Origin: Thioclava arctica
GTDB lineage: Bacteria > Pseudomonadota > Alphaproteobacteria > Rhodobacterales > Rhodobacteraceae
Direction: 5' to 3'
NCBI RefSeq assembly: GCF_040892615.1
Contig: NZ_JBFRYC010000005.1
Location: 62,001-126,000 of the forward strand
DNA: 64,000 bases
Of this stretch, positions 57,539-64,000 are shown one piece after another. The notes under the pieces were generated by a model, which saw only the letters and a list, made by a program, of their open reading frames with translations, ran no database searches and was not told the DNA's origin. Every line of letters starts with the position of its first letter. The first letter of the stretch is position 1. A program made the translations under genes and the position numbers.

Positions 57539-58483
57539 TCAGGCGGCCAATGTCTCGTGCTTTTCAATCCGCTCCCGGATGAACATATCTACCTCCCATT
57601 GCGCAAGCCATGCGCGCGCGGGCTGCTGGTGCGGGCCGAGCAAATAGGGCGCGACGGCAGAGCGCACCGCGGCAGGCAGCAACGACAGGTAGGCCGCATC
57701 GGCATGGACCGATCCCGTCCAAAGCCCAGCTGCCAAAATCACCTCGGGTGCATCAAATAGCAGGGTATATACTACCTGTCGTCCAAGCGAGGGGGTTGCG
57801 GGATTCGACAGATCGGTCGCGCGCGCAAACATTTCGCTTTCCCCGAACCAGATATCCAGCTCGGCACCAGCCAAAAGCACCGGGCAGCCGGGACTGATGA
57901 GAAGGGATTGCGAGGGCTGTTCGTCGCCAAATTGACCGGCGTCTAGCTTAATCGGGCGTGACTGAACCGGCGCGCGGCGCGGCACCACATGCTGGGCGAG
58001 CCACACAAGCGGTTGATAGCCATTGTCGCGGGTCAAGACCTTGTCGCCCGGCCGCAGCCAATCAACTGGGACTTCGCCATTCTCGGTTGCGATCAAAGTT
58101 CCCGCACCGAGCGCGGGCAAGGTCGCGATTTCTTCGGGTGTGGCAGCACGTCCAGCCTGCCAATCTGGCTTGGAGACACTGTAAGTATGCCCCGGCTCCA
58201 GTGGCACGGAGGGGACAAACAGAACCAGCTCTGCGTCGATCTCAATCCGATCAAGGCGGATCATGCCGTCAGGGCCATCCAGAAAAAGCGGTAGATCGGC
58301 GCTCAGCGCCCCTTCGTTGACAATCTGACCGGCGGAGTCGCGCAGAATGACGTTCGTTGCGTTGGCCCCGGCCAGCGGCGCGATTTGCCAAAGGTCGCCC
58401 AGCGGATCAAAACCTGGCGCAAGTTGCCAACTGTTATTCGTCGCGTCATGACAAATGCTGCCGATGGGATACCCGTATTCCAT
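57539..58483 (-). CDS. Hint-domain (Hint_2) protein
   Basis: The 314-residue protein starts at ATG 58483, behind AAAGGGG. The N-terminal 140 residues are of unknown type. A Hint (hedgehog/intein) domain is visible from about residue 125: GAGTLIATENGEVPVDWLRPGDKVLTRDNGYQ in two parts, then VWLA, a pattern common in Rhodobacteraceae. The usual +1 cysteine is not present here, since Ala-Gly stand before Thr. Intein-like self-cleavage would therefore need another nucleophile or may be lost. These proteins are often associated with secreted repeat proteins. No signal peptide is seen. Function unknown. Confidence 0.8.
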   Translation of the reverse strand: MEYGYPIGSICHDATNNSWQLAPGFDPLGDLWQIAPLAGANATNVILRDSAGQIVNEGALSADLPLFLDGPDGMIRLDRIEIDAELVLFVPSVPLEPGHTYSVSKPDWQAGRAATPEEIATLPALGAGTLIATENGEVPVDWLRPGDKVLTRDNGYQPLVWLAQHVVPRRAPVQSRPIKLDAGQFGDEQPSQSLLISPGCPVLLAGAELDIWFGESEMFARATDLSNPATPSLGRQVVYTLLFDAPEVILAAGLWTGSVHADAAYLSLLPAAVRSAVAPYLLGPHQQPARAWLAQWEVDMFIRERIEKHETLAA

Positions 58484-58652
58484 TGCAACCCCTTTCCAAG
58501 CCAACCCTTTGCGTTCAACTTTGCGATAAATCGGCAAATAGCGGGTTAACTGCTGCGCGGTCTGCTGGCGGTATTTGTACTCAATTTGCGCAAAACCCCC
58601 ATGGTTTTCGCGCCAGTCTTGCCCTTGTGCGCGCGGGCGGGCATTAGAGGGA

Positions 58653-59297
58653 ATGGTCAAGCAATTCGATTACGCCACGATGAAAGAGGTCTTCGCCCGG
58701 TTCGAAGCCTCGGAGCCCCATCCGCAGGGGGAGCTTGAGCATGTGAATGCCTACACGCTCGTTGTCGCGGTGGCGCTTTCGGCGCAGGCGACGGATGCCG
58801 GTGTGAACAAGGCCACACGGGGACTGTTTGCGCGTGCCGATACGCCGGAAAAGATGCTTGCGCTTGGTCTTGAGGGCGTGACGGAGCACATCAAGACCAT
58901 CGGACTGTTTCGCCAAAAGGCCAAGAATGTCATTAAGCTAAGCCAGATCCTTGTGGATCAGTACGACGGCGAGGTGCCCAGTTCACGCGCCGCACTGCAA
59001 TCGCTGCCCGGTGTGGGGCGCAAGACCGCAAATGTCGTTCTGAATATGTGGTTTGGTCATCCTGCGCAGGCGGTTGACACGCATATTTTCCGCGTTGGCA
59101 ACCGCTCGGGTATTTGTCCGGGCAAGGATGTGGACGCGGTCGAGCGCGCCATCGAAGACAATGTGCCCGTCGAATATCAACGCCACGCGCATCACTGGTT
59201 GATCCTGCACGGTCGCTATATCTGCGTGGCACGCAAACCCAAATGCGGCGCCTGTCCGATCCGGGATCTGTGCCAGTTCGAGGAGAAAATTCTGTGA
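58653..59297 (+). CDS. nth: Endonuclease III
   Basis: Nth is a bifunctional DNA glycosylase/AP lyase for oxidised pyrimidines. The 214 residues have the helix-hairpin-helix LPGVGRKTANVVL with catalytic K124, the conserved D142 in VDTHIFRV, and a [4Fe-4S] cluster bound by C191, C198, C201 and C207. ATG 58653 follows AGAGGGA. Its stop overlaps the GTG of the next gene (GTGA), so the kinase is translated with it. It diverges from the Hint-domain gene. Confidence 0.95.
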   Translation: MVKQFDYATMKEVFARFEASEPHPQGELEHVNAYTLVVAVALSAQATDAGVNKATRGLFARADTPEKMLALGLEGVTEHIKTIGLFRQKAKNVIKLSQILVDQYDGEVPSSRAALQSLPGVGRKTANVVLNMWFGHPAQAVDTHIFRVGNRSGICPGKDVDAVERAIEDNVPVEYQRHAHHWLILHGRYICVARKPKCGACPIRDLCQFEEKIL

Positions 59298-60280
59298 CAT
59301 CTTATCAGGTTGTCGGCATCGGTAACGCCGTGGTCGATGTGATCGCACAATGCGATGACAGCTTTCTGGCCCATATGGGCATTGAAAAAGGCATCATGCA
59401 GCTGATCGAACGCGAGCGCGCCGAGACGCTGTTCGCTGCTATGAAAGAGCGCACACAAGCCCCCGGTGGCTCGGTTGCCAATACCGTTGCGGGCTGTGGC
59501 AATCTTGGGCTCAAGACCGCCTTTATCGGACGGGTTCGCGACGATGCGCTGGGTCGTTTCTATGAGGCTGCGCTGCATGGTGAGGGCACAGATTTCCCGA
59601 ATGCGCCCGTCAAGGAAGGCGAGTTGCCCAGTTCGCGCTCGATGATCTTTGTAACGCCCGATGGCGAGCGTTCGATGAACACCTATCTCGGGATTTCTGC
59701 CGAGGTCTCGACCGAGGATGTCAGTCTGGATGTGGTGGAAAACACCGCGATTCTGTTCCTTGAGGGTTACCTTTTCGACAAGGATCACGGCAAGGCTGCG
59801 TTCCTCAAGGCGGCACAGGGCTGCCATCGTGGTGGTGGCAAGGCGGGGATCGCCCTGTCGGACCCGTTCTGCGTTGAGCGTCACCGTGCTGATTTCCGCA
59901 GGTTGGTCGCCCAGCAGATGGATTACGTGATCGGCAACGAACATGAGTGGGAATCGCTTTATCAGACAGACCTGGAAACAGCGCTCAAACAGGCTGCGAG
60001 CGAATGCGAGCTGGTCGTGTGCACGCGGTCGGGGGCTGATGTGGTGCTGATGCGCGGCGATCAGCGCGTCGAAGTGCCCGTCAAGCGCGTGGTGCCCGTG
60101 GATGCCACGGGGGCGGGCGATCAATTCGCGGCTGGCTTCCTGTATGGATACGCAACGGGCCAAAGCCTTGAAACGGCGGGGCGAATGGGTTGTATCGCGG
60201 CAGCCGAAGTGATCGGGCATTACGGCGCGCGTCCCGAAGTTGATGTCAAAAAACTCTTCGCTGAGCATGGCGTTATCTGA
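59294..60280 (+). CDS. PfkB family carbohydrate/adenosine kinase
   Basis: A 328-residue ribokinase-like kinase that begins at GTG 59294, overlapping the nth stop. The N-terminal pattern VVGIGNAVVDVIAQ and GGSVANTVAGCGNLG bind the sugar or nucleoside. The C-terminal signature DATGAGDQFAAGFLYG carries the catalytic base D276. By similarity to alphaproteobacterial orthologues next to nth it may be an adenosine kinase, but ribokinase or another sugar kinase cannot be ruled out. A good terminator follows. Confidence 0.88.
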   Translation: MTSYQVVGIGNAVVDVIAQCDDSFLAHMGIEKGIMQLIERERAETLFAAMKERTQAPGGSVANTVAGCGNLGLKTAFIGRVRDDALGRFYEAALHGEGTDFPNAPVKEGELPSSRSMIFVTPDGERSMNTYLGISAEVSTEDVSLDVVENTAILFLEGYLFDKDHGKAAFLKAAQGCHRGGGKAGIALSDPFCVERHRADFRRLVAQQMDYVIGNEHEWESLYQTDLETALKQAASECELVVCTRSGADVVLMRGDQRVEVPVKRVVPVDATGAGDQFAAGFLYGYATGQSLETAGRMGCIAAAEVIGHYGARPEVDVKKLFAEHGVI

Positions 60281-60302
60281 CGCCCATCTGCAAATTTAGA
60301 AA

Positions 60303-60334
60303 CGCGCCCGTCATGGTTTTGACGGGCGCGTTTT
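60303..60334 (+). terminator. Rho-independent terminator of the nth-kinase operon
   Basis: 11 bp stem CGCGCCCGTCA/TGACGGGCGCG with a 6-base loop and TTTT, 22 bp after the kinase stop. Confidence 0.85.
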
Positions 60335-60365
60335 CATGTCTTGAAAGGTGCGGTGTCGACCCGCC

Positions 60366-61478
60366 CTAGAGACGGTTTCCCGTCACCAACAACGTATTGA
60401 GCAGGCCAAAGACCGTGCGCACACTCACCACCGGTGATTCCGTCACGATCACGGTGTCTTCCGGGTTGATCTGGAATTTCCGGGCGGCAAACAGCCCCTC
60501 GCCACTGGTCACATCAAAGACAAAGGCAACGTCGCGCTGTGATGGACCGCTTCCATCGGTGCGCACCTGCTTGGCGTCATATTCGCGCAAGACCAGAACA
60601 CCTTTGGGATTGGCGCGCGTATCGTCGAGCCCGCCGATCAGCGACATCGCCTCAAGTGCGGTGATCTTTTCCTGTTTGAAATGGATCAGGTTTTCCGTGC
60701 CGCTCGCGCCAAAGGCGGTGAAATAGCGCTGATCTTCCTGCACGACCACCTTATCGCCGCCGCGCATGACCGTGTTGTAAGACGCATCCGAGAACAATTT
60801 GTCGGCGCGAATTTCATAAGTTTTTCCGTTGCGCATCAAACGAACGAGCGGGTTTTGCAGCCCCGGTGAAACGCCCCCGCCCTGCGCGATAATCGACAAG
60901 ATCGTGCTGTTGCGATCAAGCAGCGGATAACTGCCAGGCTTTGAAACGCCAGAGACAAGATCGACAGAGCTTTCCTGACCAGGCTCATAGGTGAGCTGGA
61001 CCTGAGCCGAGGCGATGAAGGGCTGCAGGGCCGCTTCAACTTTGCGGCGGGCCGAGCTGGGGGACATGCCGCGGATGAAAATATCGCCGGCATAGGGGAC
61101 AAAGATCGTGCCATCGGGAGCGACGCTTGCTTGTCTGATGGACGCAACTTTTTGCGCCTGATCGGTGAGTAGCGAGTTCTCGCTATTGTCCCAAATTTGT
61201 AGGTTCACCCGATCTCCGGTGCTGATGAGCGGAGCATTGGAGCCGCGGCTCGCAGCAAGCCAATGATATTTTCCAGACCATCCCGTGGCGGGCCATGAAC
61301 CGAGTGCTTTGACATTGTCACGCTCGACCCGAACAACTTCAAAGGGGGCGTCGGCTTTTTCGTTTTGATCATGCCCAATGATCTCGTTGGTCATTCCGAT
61401 GCCGCGTGGCAGGGAGCACGCGCCAAGCGCGACGGCGCAAAATAGGGCGAAAACGGCTTGAAGAAATTTTTGGCGCAA
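60366..61478 (-). CDS. Polysaccharide export (Wza/KpsD-like) outer-membrane lipoprotein
   Basis: A 370-residue export channel-type protein, if begun at TTG 61478 behind GGGGGAG. A GTG at 61544 would add 22 residues. The TTG start puts the lipobox ALGAC soon after a normal signal (LRQKFLQAVFALFCAVA). A Poly_export domain follows (GDRVNLQIWDNSENS, VAPDGTIFVPYAGDIFIRGMS), then SLBB-like beta-grasp units (VSGVSKPGSYPLLDRNSTIL). It is transcribed with an HlyD-like adaptor and a type I ABC transporter, an uncommon partner choice, since Wza usually accompanies Wzc and Wzy-type genes. Confidence 0.85.
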   Translation of the reverse strand: MRQKFLQAVFALFCAVALGACSLPRGIGMTNEIIGHDQNEKADAPFEVVRVERDNVKALGSWPATGWSGKYHWLAASRGSNAPLISTGDRVNLQIWDNSENSLLTDQAQKVASIRQASVAPDGTIFVPYAGDIFIRGMSPSSARRKVEAALQPFIASAQVQLTYEPGQESSVDLVSGVSKPGSYPLLDRNSTILSIIAQGGGVSPGLQNPLVRLMRNGKTYEIRADKLFSDASYNTVMRGGDKVVVQEDQRYFTAFGASGTENLIHFKQEKITALEAMSLIGGLDDTRANPKGVLVLREYDAKQVRTDGSGPSQRDVAFVFDVTSGEGLFAARKFQINPEDTVIVTESPVVSVRTVFGLLNTLLVTGNRL

Positions 61479-61583
61479 ATTCTGTGACTCCCCCGGGGTC
61501 TTTCGACCGCGTAGACTTCTTAGCGATTTTTCCCCGCAAGGCACATAGAAAAAGCTTTTCTCAGCGATCCGCCTGTTCCGGTT

Positions 61584-62879
61584 TCAGTCGTCACGCATCG
61601 CGCGGAAAAAATAGTCGGTAAACGGTTTGATCAGGATTGAGGCGAGGCTGCGTGATCGCGTCGCAATGAACGCCTCGAATGGCATGCCGGGTTTCGCACC
61701 TAGCGGTTGAAGCGCCGCGTTGCTTTCCCGCGAAAGGGTCAGCACTGCAGTGTAAAAATGTGCACCGGTTTGCGCATCGGAAATCGTATCCGCAGAGATG
61801 GCGCGCACGGTAGCAGTAAAGAGAGGTGTCGTTCGGGTGTTGAAATTTGGAAACGTGATCGCTGCGGTTAATCCGGGTCGTATCCGGTCAATCTGACGCG
61901 GATCAATTTTGACCTCGAAGTGAAGCTGCTGCCCTTGCGGTACGATTGAAATCACATCGCGCCCGGGGGCAACGACGCCGCCAATTGTGTGAACATTCAG
62001 CGATAATACCCGGCCTGTCATTGGCGCGCGTATCACCAGACGACCCAACTTGATCCTGATCAGACGCAGCTTCTCGCGCAACTGAATTGCGTCCTGTTCA
62101 AAGACGCGGATTTCTTCTTCAATCTCTTGATGGCGCACGGCCTCATCATGCAGGCGTTCAATCTCATATTCTGCGATCTGACTATGGGCTTTGGCAATGG
62201 CTGCCTCAATTTCACCAATCCCGCCTTCGAGGTTGGCGATCTCACGGCGCAGGGCCAAAACATGTGAGGCTTGCGTCAGCCCACGTTCATAAAGTGAAAC
62301 CTGATCGCTAAGCTCTTGCGAAATAAGTGCAAGTTGGCGATTGCGCGCTTCAAGCTGATGAGTGTAGCCCTCAATCAGGGCTTCGGTCTGCTTCTTGCGT
62401 TCGCGCCACTGTGCGCGTGTCTGTTCGAAAGTCTTGCGTCGTGCAGCCACTTGGTGGTTTTCCGCCCTGAGCAGGCGTGAAACCATGGGGGTCTTATCCG
62501 CGACTTTCAGCAATTCTGGTTGATAGAGCAGCGTCGACTGGTCGTTCGTTACCGCACGCCGCATATCAATCTGTGCGAGCGTATTGTAAAGGTCATTGCG
62601 CAGTAAGGCGCGCTGGGCCTCTAGCTCGGTGCCATCAAGGCGAATCAAGGGGGTGCCTTGCTCAACGTGATCGCCGTTCTGCACGTGGATTTCAGCGACC
62701 AGACCGCCATCAGGATGCTGCAGGATCTGCGTATGCGCCTTGAATGCGATACGCCCTGTTGTGACGACCGCGCCGTTAATATCGGTGACGATCGCCCACC
62801 AAAGCGAGCCGCCAAGTCCGATCACCCAGGTCAGTATTCCAAGTATGAGAAATTTGGCCGGCGACCAGTCGCGCGTCAT
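61584..62879 (-). CDS. HlyD family type I secretion periplasmic adaptor
   Basis: A 431-residue membrane fusion protein. A short cytosolic end is followed by one membrane helix (FLILGILTWVIGLGGSLWWA), a beta-barrel/lipoyl part (AHTQILQHPDGGLVAEIHV, LIRLDGTELEAQRALL), a long alpha-helical hairpin of about 180 residues rich in Glu, Gln and Arg, and the C-terminal barrel (VIRAPMTGRVLSLNVHTIGGVV). It links an inner-membrane ABC exporter to an outer-membrane channel. The ATG overlaps the transporter stop (ATGA). The 105 bp between it and the Wza-like gene hold no clear terminator, so all three may form one operon. Confidence 0.93.
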   Translation of the reverse strand: MTRDWSPAKFLILGILTWVIGLGGSLWWAIVTDINGAVVTTGRIAFKAHTQILQHPDGGLVAEIHVQNGDHVEQGTPLIRLDGTELEAQRALLRNDLYNTLAQIDMRRAVTNDQSTLLYQPELLKVADKTPMVSRLLRAENHQVAARRKTFEQTRAQWRERKKQTEALIEGYTHQLEARNRQLALISQELSDQVSLYERGLTQASHVLALRREIANLEGGIGEIEAAIAKAHSQIAEYEIERLHDEAVRHQEIEEEIRVFEQDAIQLREKLRLIRIKLGRLVIRAPMTGRVLSLNVHTIGGVVAPGRDVISIVPQGQQLHFEVKIDPRQIDRIRPGLTAAITFPNFNTRTTPLFTATVRAISADTISDAQTGAHFYTAVLTLSRESNAALQPLGAKPGMPFEAFIATRSRSLASILIKPFTDYFFRAMRDD

Positions 62880-64000
62880 GCTTGCGCCCTCTTTCTTGGC
62901 TGCATGGCATCGGGCGCGGCGTTCATCATTTGAACAAGCACCTCATCACGCGGCCCAAAGGCACGCACATGGCCAGCGTCGATCATCAGAACCAGATTGC
63001 AATGCGCCAATGCAGAGCGGCGATGGGACATGACGAAGGTGATCTTCCCTCCACGGCGCGCTGTTGCGATGGCTTGGTTGAGGGCGCGAATACCTTCATC
63101 GTCGAGCGCAGAGTTGGGTTCGTCCAATACCAACATGATCGGATTTCCGTAAAATGCGCGCGCCAGCCCGATACGTTGGCGTTGCCCGCCCGAGAGTTCC
63201 TTGCCGCCATCCGTGACAAGGGTGTTATAGCCATGGGGCAGGCTTAGAATCAGGTCGTGGGCCGCTGCGGCTTGCGCTGCTGCTACGACGGCTCGGGGAT
63301 CGGTGTTCCGCGCGAAGCGTGCGATGTTCTCTGCGACCGTTCCATCAAAAAGCACGATGTCTTGGGGGAGATACCCCAACAATCGTCCCAGCCGATCCGG
63401 GTCGTATTGGTCAAGCTTTGCGCCATCCAGTCGGATTTCGCCCTGCGCGGGGGGCCACAAGCCAACAAGGGCCCGGGCAAGGGTTGATTTCCCCGATGCA
63501 GAGGGCCCAATCACAGCGATGGTGTCTCCAGCTTTTGCGGCGAACTGAAGGCCTTGCAATGTCGTGGCGCGCCCTCCTGGGGGCGCAATGGCAAGGTTCT
63601 TCACCACCAAACGGGCTTTGGGTGCAGGTAAATCCATCGGTTTGTCGGTGTCGGGCAGAGCTGCGAGCAGCGACGACAAGGACTTGCGCGCGCTCCACGC
63701 GCGTTGAATCTGTGGCCATTGCGCGACCGTTTGCTCAACCGGGCCTAACGCGCGTCCAAGCAGAACCGACCCGGCGATCATTGCGCCTGCCGACAAGGCG
63801 TTTTGCAAGACCAGCCACGCCCCCAAGGCCAACATTGCCGATTGCAACAAGATACGTAAAGACTTGGTCGTCGCTGTAATTCCGCCACCCAAATCAGAGG
63901 CACGAATGCGCGCTTTCAAGGCGTTGTCGCTTGCGGTGTTTCTGCGACGCATCAGGCTGGCGCGCATGCCCAGACTTAGGACGGTTTCAATTTCATTTCG
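62876..64000 (-). CDS. Type I secretion system permease/ATPase (PrtD-like), truncated by window end
   Basis: The C-terminal 370-odd residues of an ABC exporter are in the window, and the N-terminal membrane part lies beyond it. Visible are the last membrane helices (RILLQSAMLALGAWLVLQ), Walker A GPSASGKST, the PQD loop LGYLPQDIVLFDGT, signature LSGGQRQRIGLARA and Walker B VLDEPNSALD, followed by the switch His in FVMSHRRS. This is the PrtD/LapB-like class of type I secretion transporters for repeat-in-toxin-like proteins. It overlaps the HlyD-type gene (ATGA). No TolC-like gene and no substrate gene are visible here. Confidence 0.92.
   Translation of the reverse strand, partial: RNEIETVLSLGMRASLMRRRNTASDNALKARIRASDLGGGITATTKSLRILLQSAMLALGAWLVLQNALSAGAMIAGSVLLGRALGPVEQTVAQWPQIQRAWSARKSLSSLLAALPDTDKPMDLPAPKARLVVKNLAIAPPGGRATTLQGLQFAAKAGDTIAVIGPSASGKSTLARALVGLWPPAQGEIRLDGAKLDQYDPDRLGRLLGYLPQDIVLFDGTVAENIARFARNTDPRAVVAAAQAAAAHDLILSLPHGYNTLVTDGGKELSGGQRQRIGLARAFYGNPIMLVLDEPNSALDDEGIRALNQAIATARRGGKITFVMSHRRSALAHCNLVLMIDAGHVRAFGPRDEVLVQMMNAAPDAMQPRKRAQA

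Noticed and set aside
1..64000. tRNA, rRNA, CRISPR arrays, insertion sequences, prophage or integrative elements
   Set aside because: I looked along the gaps for cloverleaf-like segments, evenly spaced repeats, transposase or integrase proteins and flanking direct repeats, and saw none that can be supported.

Overview
This is a 64 kb chromosomal window of GC-rich DNA from an alphaproteobacterium, most probably a member of Rhodobacteraceae (Rhodobacterales). The signs are the fdsGBACD NAD-dependent formate dehydrogenase operon, an ethylmalonyl-CoA pathway cluster (mcl2 - nnrU-like - DUF1737 - mch), a separate F0-only ATP synthase operon with both b' and b subunits, and sdhCDAB and sucABCD arranged with small lipoprotein genes between the enzyme genes. 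Adjacent genes very often share ATGA stop/start overlaps. I see no rRNA, tRNA, CRISPR, prophage, transposase or clear plasmid function. The genes look intact apart from the two cut by the window edges.

Layout. 1-8.1 kb: a truncated unknown gene and a HIT protein, then a long minus-strand run: sppA, a tiny membrane/Cys-rich protein, a Na+/Ca2+ exchanger, a pteridine-reductase-like SDR, uvrC, a lysine 2,3-aminomutase-like radical SAM enzyme, pgsA, moaD and moaE. 8.2-14.1 kb: formate dehydrogenase fdsG-B-A-C-D on the plus strand. 14.1-22.3 kb, minus strand: gabD, a P1-family peptidase, and a translationally coupled catabolic-looking set (dipeptide-type ABC permeases and fused ATPase, aldehyde dehydrogenase) with an SDR dehydrogenase just downstream. 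22.4-30.8 kb: an L,D-transpeptidase lipoprotein, a TetR/AhpD-like divergent pair with three operators, a 5'-nucleotidase, a solute-binding protein, panBC, a thioesterase and an unknown protein. 30.9-42.7 kb: the central carbon block lpd, MAPEG, sucB, sucA, two lipoproteins, sucD, sucC, then a glycosyltransferase and mdh. 43-46.9 kb: a TSUP permease, a small secreted protein and the ethylmalonyl-CoA cluster. 47-51.2 kb: sdhCDA, two small lipoproteins, sdhB. 51.3-54.9 kb: a 58-residue small protein, an ArsR regulator and atpI-B-E-F'-F. 54.9-60.3 kb: a GntR/FadR regulator, an OmpA-type lipoprotein, an Ada/OGT-type repair protein, a Hint-domain protein, nth and a PfkB-family kinase. 60.4-64 kb: a Wza-type export lipoprotein, an HlyD-type adaptor and a type I secretion ABC transporter cut by the window edge.

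How it fits together. Much of the window is central energy metabolism: 2-oxoglutarate dehydrogenase, succinyl-CoA synthetase, succinate and malate dehydrogenases, formate oxidation, F0 ATP synthase and C2 assimilation. The most notable regulatory signal is a pair of GTGATCAC boxes with a 21 bp centre-to-centre distance. It occurs upstream of sucC and again upstream of sdhC, suggesting one undescribed (to me) TCA-cycle regulator acting on both operons. A second theme is small lipoprotein genes inserted pairwise inside both the suc and sdh operons.
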